Of a DNA stretch of 18,023 nt, positions 1 to 6,467 are shown in pieces. The stretch comes from Bacilli bacterium. Its GTDB lineage: Bacteria; Bacillota_I; Bacilli_A; ML615J-28; CAG-698. Position numbers and translations under genes: made by a program. Location of the stretch: positions 1 to 18,023 of the forward strand of contig JALOBF010000018.1 in the NCBI GenBank assembly GCA_023228385.1, in the 5' to 3' direction. The notes under the pieces are model-generated. The model worked only from the letters and a program-made list of their open reading frames with translations, was not told the DNA's origin and did not search any database. How positions within the stretch are numbered: position 1 is the first letter of the stretch; the number at the start of each line of letters is the position of its first letter.

Positions 1-19
1 TTACACAACTTAGCTGCAC

Positions 20-50
20 AAAAAACTAGTCGCCAATTAAGGCGACTAGT
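20..50 (-). terminator. Rho-independent terminator downstream of jag
   Basis: A perfect 10-bp stem (25-34 pairs with 41-50) encloses a 6-nt loop. On the minus strand it is followed by six U residues (A-run at 20-25). It lies about 100 nt past the jag stop and probably ends the rpmH-rnpA-yidC-jag transcript. Nothing beyond it to the window start can be assigned. Confidence 0.75.
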
Positions 51-69
51 TAATAATGAAAATAAGATG

Positions 70-102
70 AAAAAAGTTAGGGTGGGCACTCCCTATTTTT
101 TT
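70..102. terminator. Possible bidirectional terminator hairpin
   Basis: A short stem TAGGG (78-82) / CCCTA (91-95) is flanked by six A (70-75) on the left and seven T (96-102) on the right, so a U-run would follow the hairpin in either direction. The stem is only 5 bp, so it is weaker than the 25-50 hairpin. It may be a first, leaky stop for the jag operon, or serve a plus-strand gene entering from the left. A further small inverted repeat, GTTACA/TGTAAC at 119-137, has no assigned role. Confidence 0.4.
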
Positions 103-147
103 CTTTTTATTTTTTTAAGTTACACCACGCTTGTAACATAGCCTTAT

Positions 148-768
148 TTATTTTTTGGGTTCGATTACTAAATTGCGATAAGGCTCGTCGCCTATGGAAT
201 ATGTTTTAACGTCTTTCCAATTGGCTAATTTATTATGAATAATTTTACGCTCATACGCATTGAGATGGTTTAATTGAATTTTTTGTTTGGTCCTTGCAAC
301 TTGTTTGCCATATTGAATAGCCATCCGTTCCAGATTGTGTTCACGCCGCTTTTTATATCCGCCGACATCAACCATAACTGTTTTCATATTATCTGTTGAA
401 TAATAGTTGTTTATAATAATTGCAACTAAAAGTTGCAAAGAAACAAGATTCCTGGCGTTTTTGCCTATTAAATAACCATTAAAATCGCCAGCTTCAATAT
501 TGAATGAAACATGATTTCCCCGAACCTTTTTTTCAATAAACCCTCTAACGCAATTATTATCAAGAATCTTCTGCAAATACTCTTTCCCCTTTTCTATGCC
601 GTCAACACTAACGACAACTTCCACTTCGATACGACGGCCAAAGCCCAAAAAACCCTTTTTCTCATTAACAACTGTAAAAGTAAGCTCTGTCTCGTTTAAC
701 CCGAAATCTTCAACGGCTAATGCCTTGGCCTCTTCCAATGTTTTAACTTGATAAAGTTTTCTTTCCAT
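148..768 (-). CDS. jag: Jag/KhpB family RNA-binding protein (Jag_N-KH-R3H)
   Basis: A 206-residue cytoplasmic RNA-binding protein of the Jag/KhpB (EloR/SpoIIIJ-associated) family. Family members bind RNA with KhpA and affect cell elongation and sporulation. The Jag_N domain covers about residues 1-52 and includes KKGFLGFG. A type II KH domain follows, with GYLIGK at 98-103. The C-terminal R3H domain carries the R-x3-H signature (R174, H178). The KH loop reads GKNA where GKRG is usual, an N-A pair in place of R-G. The gene starts 2 nt after the yidC stop, with AAGGAT just upstream, so it is probably translationally coupled as the last gene of the rpmH operon. Length and neighbours fit the family well. 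Confidence 0.92.
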   Translation of the reverse strand: MERKLYQVKTLEEAKALAVEDFGLNETELTFTVVNEKKGFLGFGRRIEVEVVVSVDGIEKGKEYLQKILDNNCVRGFIEKKVRGNHVSFNIEAGDFNGYLIGKNARNLVSLQLLVAIIINNYYSTDNMKTVMVDVGGYKKRREHNLERMAIQYGKQVARTKQKIQLNHLNAYERKIIHNKLANWKDVKTYSIGDEPYRNLVIEPKK

Positions 769-770
769 TT

Positions 771-1697
771 TTATATCCTTTTCCTTAATTTTTCTTTCCG
801 CTTTTCACTGCGCTTATGACCGACATAACCTTGCAGTGTGGTGTAAACATTACCTACTAACCAATATAAGCCTAAAGCAGCGGTGCTGTTATAAACAAAA
901 ATAACCATCATAACCGTCATGGCATACATCATTATTTTCATTGAAAGTTCGGTTTGCTTTTGCATTCCTTCCTGTTGCGGTTGGCGATAAGAAGGCAGAT
1001 GGGACTGAGATTCTGTTTTCATCTTTTTCTGCCGCCGTGTGGCAATAATCTGACTTACAACCTGTGTTATTCCTACCAGTGCGGCAAAAATAATTATACC
1101 CCAATGTTGATAACCCCAAGGTTGATGAGGACTAGTATTGCGCTTTGCAAATAAATCTATACCGAAAAGATTGCCTTTCAAAAAACTAAAATCAAACTTA
1201 TATTGATTGCCTCTTGTAAGCGGAATTCTTTGCAGAGTCTGAAAAAAAGCTAAAAATATCGGTAATTGAATAAACGGCAAAAGACAACCGCCGATGCCGA
1301 TTCCATATTTTTTATATAACTGCATCATTTCCATTTGCTTTCTCTGAGTACTAACCGGATCGTCCTTACCTGCATATTTGGCTTCAAGTTTTGCTTGTTC
1401 TGGAGCCATTAACTGCATTTTTAATGATAAATCATTGGTTTTGGCATAAATCGGCCAAGCTAGAGTTCTTACTATAATAGTGGCAAATAAAATGGTTAAA
1501 CCATAATAACCAAATGCGATTGTTTTACCAATGCCATACATCAATAATGCCATTGGCCATACTAATATATCCATTATTCCGTGCCATCGATCAATCGGGT
1601 TGTAAGTAACTTCTTTTCTACCACCGCAACTTGTCAATAACAATAATAATATTACTACTAAAAATCCGAATAATACGTATTTTTTCTTTTCTTTCAT
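771..1697 (-). CDS. yidC: Membrane protein insertase YidC/Oxa1 (SpoIIIJ type)
   Basis: A 308-residue membrane insertase that helps integrate membrane proteins with or without Sec. The N-terminus is a lipoprotein signal: basic start, hydrophobic stretch and lipobox LTSC with C24 as the lipidation site, typical of Gram-positive YidC. Hydrophobic segments follow at about 43-65, 68-86, 137-157, 199-219 and 255-285. R77 in IIVRTLAWP is the conserved arginine of the hydrophilic groove. The IQLPIFLAFFQTL segment (143-155) and a basic tail (about 294-308) also match the family; the tail contacts ribosomes in related proteins. The start codon overlaps the rnpA stop by 4 nt (ATGA) and jag follows after 2 nt. 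The hydrophilic loop at about 221-252 is Gln-rich. Confidence 0.95.
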   Translation of the reverse strand: MKEKKKYVLFGFLVVILLLLLTSCGGRKEVTYNPIDRWHGIMDILVWPMALLMYGIGKTIAFGYYGLTILFATIIVRTLAWPIYAKTNDLSLKMQLMAPEQAKLEAKYAGKDDPVSTQRKQMEMMQLYKKYGIGIGGCLLPFIQLPIFLAFFQTLQRIPLTRGNQYKFDFSFLKGNLFGIDLFAKRNTSPHQPWGYQHWGIIIFAALVGITQVVSQIIATRRQKKMKTESQSHLPSYRQPQQEGMQKQTELSMKIMMYAMTVMMVIFVYNSTAALGLYWLVGNVYTTLQGYVGHKRSEKRKEKLRKRI

Positions 1698-2029
1698 TTT
1701 TTCTCCTTGTTGATCCGTCTGATTAATTTCAACAATCGTGTCTTTTTCTCGCTAAAACCAATTTCTTTAACCGCAGCTTTTGCTACAACTAATATTTTCG
1801 TACCATAAAGCAAATCGAGTTCAGACCTCAATATTTCCCTTATTATTCTTTTCTCATAATTCTTAGCTGCAGCTGTTTTTAATTTTTTTGAGGCTGATAC
1901 GGCAATCTGAGGAAATTCTTTATTATCAAACATATAATAGACGGTATAATAATGATTACCGACACTTTTTTTCTGCCTAACCAGGTTTTCTATTTCACTG
2001 CTTTTTTTTAAACTGTACTTCCGATTCAT
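1694..2029 (-). CDS. rnpA: Ribonuclease P protein component
   Basis: A 111-residue basic protein, the protein subunit of RNase P, which helps the catalytic RNA bind pre-tRNA leaders. Length, the position between rpmH and yidC, and IAVSASKKLKTAAAKNYEKRIIREILR (read in two parts, about residues 42-68) identify it. The C-terminal helix LLKLIRRINKEK also fits. The normally strong RNRxKR motif reads KNYEKR here: the second and third basic positions before EKR are K and Y, so one conserved arginine is lost. The rest of the helix (KR..REILR) is kept. Its TGA stop overlaps the yidC start by 4 nt. Confidence 0.92.
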   Translation of the reverse strand: MNRKYSLKKSSEIENLVRQKKSVGNHYYTVYYMFDNKEFPQIAVSASKKLKTAAAKNYEKRIIREILRSELDLLYGTKILVVAKAAVKEIGFSEKKTRLLKLIRRINKEKK

Positions 2030-2043
2030 ATTACACCTTCTCT

Positions 2044-2107
2044 AATACAAAAAAAGGACCAATTAAACTAAAAAATAAAATTTGCTGGTGGTCCGAAAAT
2101 TTGTATT
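2044..2107 (-). terminator. Long hairpin with U-run between rpmH and rnpA (possible attenuator)
   Basis: GGACCA (minus-strand reading of 2089-2094) pairs with TGGTCC (2056-2061) across a 27-nt loop. Seven U residues follow (A-run 2049-2055). Outside this core, 2100-2107 pairs perfectly with 2044-2051 (AATACAAA/TTTGTATT), giving a longer interrupted stem that includes the end of rpmH. It could partly terminate transcription after rpmH, lowering rnpA-yidC-jag expression relative to L34, or be a processing site. The pairing is seen; the function is inferred. Confidence 0.5.
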
Positions 2108-2240
2108 AAGCACTTATTTGCTTCCGGCCTTTACGACGCCGGCGGGACAAGACTCTTCTTCCGCCGACAGTTCGCATGCGGACACGAAAACCGTGATTTT
2201 TGCTGCGTTTACGCCTATTCGGTTGAAAAGTTCTTTTCAT
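2106..2240 (-). CDS. rpmH: 50S ribosomal protein L34
   Basis: A 44-residue, very basic protein, the large-subunit ribosomal protein L34. The translation starts MKRTFQPNRRKRSKNHGFR and ends RRRRKGRKQISA, matching the whole family from end to end. A strong GGAGGTG ribosome site (2247-2253) lies 6 nt before the ATG. It is the first gene of the rpmH-rnpA-yidC-jag operon and sits behind a near-consensus promoter, as expected for a ribosomal protein gene next to oriC. Confidence 0.97.
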   Translation of the reverse strand: MKRTFQPNRRKRSKNHGFRVRMRTVGGRRVLSRRRRKGRKQISA

Positions 2241-2272
2241 GCGAGCCACCTCCAAATTAAACTATCTGTTAT

Positions 2273-2301
2273 ATTATATAATAATAGAGAACTTCCGTCA
2301 A
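2273..2301 (-). promoter_or_regulatory. Sigma-A-type promoter of the rpmH operon
   Basis: On the minus strand TTGACG (2296-2301) and TATAAT (2273-2278) are separated by exactly 17 bp, one base from consensus in the -35 box. The predicted transcript would begin near 2265, a short leader before the rpmH ribosome site. The promoter starts only about 20 nt past the end of the lipoprotein gene, with no clear terminator between them, so some read-through into rpmH is possible. Confidence 0.85.
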
Positions 2302-2322
2302 GTTTTTTCTGGCTTTATAGCA

Positions 2323-3117
2323 TTATTCTATTTCGAAACGATATAAAACAACCGTTTGAGCTCCTTCCTCCCAAAAACTTGCCCGTATATACATCGAATT
2401 AATATCATAATTTTTCTCCACCGGTAAATCACAATATACTAATTTATTGTCATTTCCACAATAATTATAAATTCCTAAGAAAGGCATAATACCGTCATAA
2501 GAAACTATCAACCATGTTTGCAAATCTAAATGTCGCTTTTTATTATTGTTAAAAATAATCTCCATATCAAATAAATAATTATCTTCTTTTATCTCATAAG
2601 AAATAAGCAAGTAAAAAGCTTGTTCATTCCAATCGTTTTGATAATCAGTTATTTGGATTTTATCGTCTGTATGCATTAAAATGGGTTCGGAAAATAAAAA
2701 CTCATTAGATTCAGCGCCGAGATCATAAAAAAACCGACCATAAATTTCTTTAAATCCATTTCCGGCAATATTAATATCCGATACTATTTTATTGGACAGA
2801 GGCATCGCAAAAGAACCATCCAAGTTTCGGTATAACAATTCGGTATGATTATAATAGTTTACGCAATATATTTCACAGCTTATATTATTTATGTTTGAAT
2901 TAGAAATGTCACTGGTTTTCATATATATATTATAACTGTTAATTTTTTGCTTATTCCCACTATAATCCAATATATGATGAGGATGCCCGATAACAACAAA
3001 ATACGGATTAAATTCTTCATCATATAAAACATGATGGCGAGTAAATCCAATGTCTTTACCGGCACATCCGACAAAAAACAAAAGTAAAAGCATAAATGTT
3101 TTCCGTAGCCTTTTCAT
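2323..3117 (-). CDS. Predicted lipoprotein, paralogue of the adjacent membrane-anchored protein
   Basis: A 264-residue protein of unknown function. Residues 1-18 form a lipoprotein signal: basic KRLRK, a hydrophobic run, and lipobox FVGC with C18 as the likely lipidated cysteine. The mature part should therefore sit on the outer face of the membrane. It resembles the neighbouring gene at 3222-4178: both have a (Y-[DN]-x-E-[FI]-N-P-[YF]) motif just after the anchor and share H-[LI]-[DN]-L-Q-[TS]-W-[LI]-I followed by P-F-L-G-[IL]-Y-N-Y near the C-terminus (here 196-219). The pattern of beta-prone, aromatic-rich segments suggests a beta-sandwich-like domain. AAGGTG (3125-3130) lies 7 nt before the ATG, and the gene has its own promoter. 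I do not recognise a known family. Confidence 0.8.
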   Translation of the reverse strand: MKRLRKTFMLLLLFFVGCAGKDIGFTRHHVLYDEEFNPYFVVIGHPHHILDYSGNKQKINSYNIYMKTSDISNSNINNISCEIYCVNYYNHTELLYRNLDGSFAMPLSNKIVSDINIAGNGFKEIYGRFFYDLGAESNEFLFSEPILMHTDDKIQITDYQNDWNEQAFYLLISYEIKEDNYLFDMEIIFNNNKKRHLDLQTWLIVSYDGIMPFLGIYNYCGNDNKLVYCDLPVEKNYDINSMYIRASFWEEGAQTVVLYRFEIE

Positions 3118-3157
3118 TAATTAGCACCTTTATTATTAGTTATTAATACATATAATT

Positions 3158-3186
3158 ATTATAACACTGATTAACATAATCTACAA
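3158..3186 (-). promoter_or_regulatory. Promoter of the lipoprotein gene
   Basis: On the minus strand TTGTAG (3181-3186) and TATAAT (3158-3163) are 17 bp apart, with a TGT extended -10 just before TATAAT. It begins directly after the terminator of the upstream paralogue, so the two genes are probably separate transcription units. Confidence 0.65.
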
Positions 3187-3187
3187 G

Positions 3188-3220
3188 AAAAAATAAAAGG
3201 GGCCCTAAGCCCCTTTTATT
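3188..3220 (-). terminator. Rho-independent terminator of the membrane-anchored paralogue gene
   Basis: A perfect 12-bp stem (3192-3203 with 3209-3220) has a 5-nt loop and a GGGGC core. A U-rich tract on the minus strand (A-rich 3188-3198) follows. It begins 2 nt past the stop codon at 3222. Confidence 0.9.
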
Positions 3221-3221
3221 A

Positions 3222-4178
3222 TTATAACAAATCAGCAATTGCCGCTTTGTAATAAAGATAACGAGTTTGTTGCTTGTTCCCTGTGTATTCAAGTTTTAAA
3301 TAAATATATTCAGGATTCACATATTTAAAAACATCAGTTTCCACACCCGGTGTAAAATCTTTCGGTGTCCGATAATTATAAAGACCGAGAAACGGAAATG
3401 CTTTGCCGTTTTCTGTTATTATCCACGATTGTAAATTAATATGAAAGGGAGTTGAGATTTTTTCTTCGTTAAATGAGATTTTAAAATTTGATTTATATTT
3501 ATCACTATCAAAATTTCTATATGTAAAGGTGATTTCTAAAATATCATCCAAACTGTTTTCTGTTTTAAATAATGATCCTTTTATTTCTTTATTTCGAATT
3601 TCTATTACGTCTTCGGTGATTTTCATTATTTTATCATTTTCGCCATTATTGTTATACCTTAATCGAATATATAGTTTGGTTATAGCTTCTTTTCCGACTT
3701 CAAGATTATTTCCGACTAAAGAGTGAGATACAACCCGCCGATAGGGAGTAGTAGAAGATGAAGGCGTATCAACACCATTTTTTGAGGTTTCATATAAAAA
3801 CCATGTTTTGCCATTTTTATCGGTTAAACTATAAAAATATCTGATCTTTGTCGGCTTATTGGTATCAACCGTATCGATGTAAGCAAAAATTCGATATTGA
3901 AGTCCCAATTCAATTTGACCTTCTTTTTCGCTTTTGTTAACAGCTGTCCCCCTAACCAAAACAAATGGATTAATTTCTGTATTATATACTTCCGTACCGG
4001 GTACATAATTTAGATTTTCCAAACCGATATGATAGTTCATCGGCGGAAAAGAAAGACTGGCCATTATATAAAGCAATAATCCATATAATATAATAATTAA
4101 AAAAACGGTGAAAGTATTGATACGGACGGGGAATTCTATAATATCTTTAATACGAACTTTTTTTATGTTTTTACTCAT
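3222..4178 (-). CDS. Membrane-anchored extracytoplasmic protein, paralogue of the adjacent lipoprotein
   Basis: About 318 residues from the ATG at 4178; a TTG at 4190 (322 residues) preceded by AGGA is the alternative start, and the choice is uncertain. A basic N-terminus (KNIKKVRIK) precedes one strongly hydrophobic segment at about residues 23-43. The remainder is hydrophilic and beta/aromatic rich, so the likely topology is cytoplasmic N-terminus with a large outside domain. It shares with the lipoprotein at 2323-3117 the post-anchor motif (VYNTEINPF) and the C-terminal pair HINLQSWII and PFLGLYNY (about 246-269). No known family or catalytic motif is recognised. A terminator directly follows and a promoter precedes it, so it is probably monocistronic. 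Confidence 0.78.
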   Translation of the reverse strand: MSKNIKKVRIKDIIEFPVRINTFTVFLIIILYGLLLYIMASLSFPPMNYHIGLENLNYVPGTEVYNTEINPFVLVRGTAVNKSEKEGQIELGLQYRIFAYIDTVDTNKPTKIRYFYSLTDKNGKTWFLYETSKNGVDTPSSSTTPYRRVVSHSLVGNNLEVGKEAITKLYIRLRYNNNGENDKIMKITEDVIEIRNKEIKGSLFKTENSLDDILEITFTYRNFDSDKYKSNFKISFNEEKISTPFHINLQSWIITENGKAFPFLGLYNYRTPKDFTPGVETDVFKYVNPEYIYLKLEYTGNKQQTRYLYYKAAIADLL

Positions 4179-4233
4179 AATATCTGCCAACTAATCCTAA
4201 CTAGTGTCCTCCTGTTAAATTTTTACCGTATAT

Positions 4234-4261
4234 ATTTTAACATATTTTTCGCAGTTTGCAA
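4234..4261 (-). promoter_or_regulatory. Putative promoter of the membrane-anchored paralogue gene
   Basis: On the minus strand TTGCAA (4256-4261) and TAAAAT (4234-4239) are 16 bp apart, with TGT extending the -10. A GGAGG lies in the leader (about 4208-4212), too far from either start to be the obvious ribosome site. It may serve a short leader peptide or be chance. Confidence 0.5.
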
Positions 4262-4304
4262 ATTGTTTTTTATATCTGTTACAAATTATACTCGTTCTTT
4301 GTTT

Positions 4305-4787
4305 TCAATAAGAAGTTTTTTGCGGCGGGACCCAGTTGGAACCGGTTGTCCCGTCTTGATTAAGCCCTAAGGCAATTTCTAAATCAATGGCGTGCTCCTG
4401 TTCAACGGCAACGATGTTTCTTAGCTTCTGAGCTGAATCATAAAGGCCAAGCGCTTCTAATTGTCTTATTCTTTCTAAATAACGCTGAATAGCATCATAT
4501 TCTGCCTGTAAATCTTGCATTAACATTTCTCGATTGTTATTTGAGGTGTAGCGCGGAGTAACTTCAATAGTCGGAACACCGCCAAGATATTGAATAATAC
4601 TGCTTAAAATGATAGCGTGTTCTTTCTCTTCATCAGCATGTTCTTCAATCTCATCAATAATAGCAAAATATTCCGGTCCGCTAAGCATGGCAGCATGTTG
4701 AATATATTGAATGATTGCCGCGTATTCTCTTGATAAATCCCCATTTAAACCACTAATTATGGCCGTTAAAGCTTCTTGATTATGCAT
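4305..4787 (-). CDS. Ferritin-like diiron protein (bacterioferritin-like)
   Basis: About 160 residues from the ATG at 4787, chosen because AGCAGG sits 8 nt upstream; an in-frame GTG at 4796 overlaps that ribosome site. It is a four-helix ferritin-like protein with a complete diiron ligand set, numbered from the GTG: E24 (REYAAIIQY), E57/H60 (EKEH), E99 (AEYDAIQRY) and E132/H135 (EQEH). This is the E, ExxH, E, ExxH pattern of bacterioferritin and rubrerythrin relatives. Such proteins oxidise Fe(II) to store iron or remove peroxide. No rubredoxin-like Cys pairs are present. The C-terminal tail (about 146-163) is Gly/Pro-containing and beyond the core fold. Its position beside oriC is unusual. 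The exact subfamily is not certain. Confidence 0.82.
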   Translation of the reverse strand: MHNQEALTAIISGLNGDLSREYAAIIQYIQHAAMLSGPEYFAIIDEIEEHADEEKEHAIILSSIIQYLGGVPTIEVTPRYTSNNNREMLMQDLQAEYDAIQRYLERIRQLEALGLYDSAQKLRNIVAVEQEHAIDLEIALGLNQDGTTGSNWVPPQKTSY

Positions 4788-4796
4788 TTGTTTCAC

Positions 4797-5041
4797 CTGC
4801 TTTCTTATTATTAAATATATTCCGACCGCCCCTATATGTTACTGTCATTTAACTATCACAATTATACCGACTTTTCCTTTTATCCACCGGGGAAATTTTT
4901 CAGATAATTATCAACATTTTATATACATTTTTTCCATTGTGGAAAAGGGGATAACTTTTTTTAACATTATTTTAAATTTTAGTGTTTATTATTTTTGATT
5001 TTTATGTTATCATTTAATAGTAAATCATTGAGGAGGAGTTT
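4797..5041. other. oriC: Upstream part of oriC: DnaA-box cluster before dnaA
   Basis: This 245-bp AT-rich gap separates leftward and rightward genes. It holds several near-matches to the DnaA box TTATCCACA: TTATCCACC (4880-4888, plus), TTATCAACA (4908-4916, plus), TTTTCCACA (4938-4946, minus), each one mismatch, and TTATCCCCT (4946-4954, minus), two mismatches. The third box lies in an inverted repeat TTTTCCA/TGGAAAA. Strand switch, dnaA adjacency and box clustering support oriC. A TATAAT on the minus strand (4861-4866) may belong to the ferritin gene, whose -35 region would overlap the first box. GAGGAGGAG at about 5030-5038 is the dnaA ribosome site. Confidence 0.78.
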
Positions 5042-6397
5042 ATGAAACAAGGACTAAAACTTTGGGAACAAACTCTTAATGCTTTAAAACAGGATTTAGA
5101 TGAGGCAGATTTCTCGGTTTTGTTTTCAGAAGCAAATAAAATATATAAAGTCGAAAATAACTTTATTTATATCATTGTTCCTAATGCCCTAACAAAATTC
5201 AGAATTGAAAAATTTTATATCAACCGATTAAACGAAATCGCATCCTCCCTTAGTGATTCCTTGGTTAAATTTAAATTCATCCTAAAAGATGATATAGATG
5301 AACTGGAAAAACTAATGCCCACCGAAAAAGAAGACGTAAACAAACGTCCTTTGCGGGCTGAATACACCTTCAACAATTTTGTAACCGGAGAAAGTAACCG
5401 TTTTGCTTTTCTTTCGGCGATGAAGGTAGCAGAAACGCCGGAATCGCTTTATAACCCACTTTATATTTTTGGGGATGTCGGCTTAGGAAAAACCCATCTT
5501 ATGATGGCAATCGGTAATTACATATTAGATAACAAACCGGAAACCAATGTTGTTTATACCAGTGCCCAAGAGTTTACCGAAGACTACTTTTTAGCAACAT
5601 CAACTCGTAAAGGCAAAGAGAATATCGAGCAATTTTATCGCAAATACCGCGACTCAGATGTTCTCTTGGTCGATGATATTCAGTTTCTTGAAAATAAACA
5701 CAGTACCCAAGAAGAATTTTTTAAAGTGTTTGAACATCTTCACGGTATCAATAAACAAATTGTTATTACTTCCGATCGTTCAGCTAATGAACTGAAAAAC
5801 ATGATGTCTAGGCTAAAATCGCGATTTAATTGGGGCCTGTCTGTCGATATTAAGGTTCCCGATAAACCTTTACGATTAAACATTTTAAAAAGGAAACTAG
5901 GGTTTTTGATAGAAAATCCAAAAGATGTTCCCCTTGACGTTTTGGAAATCATCGCCGATTACTTTACTAATAATATTCGGGATCTTGAGGGAGCCTTACG
6001 AAGATATGTCACTTACTGCGTTTCTCTTAATATCCCTTTTACTGTGGAAAACCTTTATATTGCTCTGGAACGGCTTATACCGGAAGATGAAGAAGAAAAA
6101 AATATTAGCAGTAAACTGTTTGAAAATGTAAAAAGGGAAGTTGCAGCTTATTATAAAGTCGCAGTTAGCGATTTGGAGTCACCCAGCCGCAAGCAAGTCT
6201 TCACTTATGCCCGACAAATGGCTATATATATAATAAAAGCACATTATAATCCTTCATTAAAATTAATAGGAGAATTTTTCGGTAATCGCGATCACGCAAC
6301 AATATCTCACTCGTTCGACAAAATTAAAAACTTATTAAAAACCAATCCATTAGTTAAAAATGATTATGACATTCTTATAAAGAAGATAAATAAATAG
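5042..6397 (+). CDS. dnaA: Chromosomal replication initiator protein DnaA
   Basis: A 451-residue replication initiator that binds DnaA boxes at oriC and melts the origin. Domain I (about 1-85) is recognisable by KLWEQTLNALK. Domain II is short (about 86-105). The AAA+ domain III begins at YTFNNFVTGESNRFA (about 108-122). Walker A is GDVGLGKT (144-151), Walker B LLVDD (208-212), sensor I ITSDR (242-246), the arginine-finger region SRF (260-262), and sensor II lies in RDLEGALRR (313-321). Domain IV carries the DNA-binding signature GNRDHATISHSFDKI (414-428). The ATG has a strong GAGGAGGAG upstream. It begins the rightward dnaA-dnaN pair. Confidence 0.98.
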   Translation: MKQGLKLWEQTLNALKQDLDEADFSVLFSEANKIYKVENNFIYIIVPNALTKFRIEKFYINRLNEIASSLSDSLVKFKFILKDDIDELEKLMPTEKEDVNKRPLRAEYTFNNFVTGESNRFAFLSAMKVAETPESLYNPLYIFGDVGLGKTHLMMAIGNYILDNKPETNVVYTSAQEFTEDYFLATSTRKGKENIEQFYRKYRDSDVLLVDDIQFLENKHSTQEEFFKVFEHLHGINKQIVITSDRSANELKNMMSRLKSRFNWGLSVDIKVPDKPLRLNILKRKLGFLIENPKDVPLDVLEIIADYFTNNIRDLEGALRRYVTYCVSLNIPFTVENLYIALERLIPEDEEEKNISSKLFENVKREVAAYYKVAVSDLESPSRKQVFTYARQMAIYIIKAHYNPSLKLIGEFFGNRDHATISHSFDKIKNLLKTNPLVKNDYDILIKKINK

Positions 6398-6467
6398 AAG
6401 TTTTCCCCTTTTCCACACAGTTAATAATAATAATAAAAATATAAATAAATAATATAAGGAGATTATT
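6398..6467. other. Downstream part of oriC: DnaA box and AT-rich TAA run
   Basis: The dnaA-dnaN gap contains a DnaA-box-like TTTTCCACA (6409-6417). Four nt later five tandem TAA trinucleotides start (6422-6436), and the AT-rich stretch continues to about 6456. In Bacillus-type bipartite origins the unwinding element lies in this gap. The TAA run resembles, but does not exactly match, the described DnaA-trio pattern. AAGGAG (6456-6461) is the dnaN ribosome site. Confidence 0.55.

Noticed and set aside
119..137. Inverted repeat GTTACA/TGTAAC near jag
   Set aside because: Only 6-bp arms with no U-run and no neighbouring promoter; insufficient to call a regulatory site.
2082..2402. 106-codon plus-strand frame over rpmH
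   Set aside because: It is antisense to rpmH and its promoter; L34 is unmistakable on the other strand.
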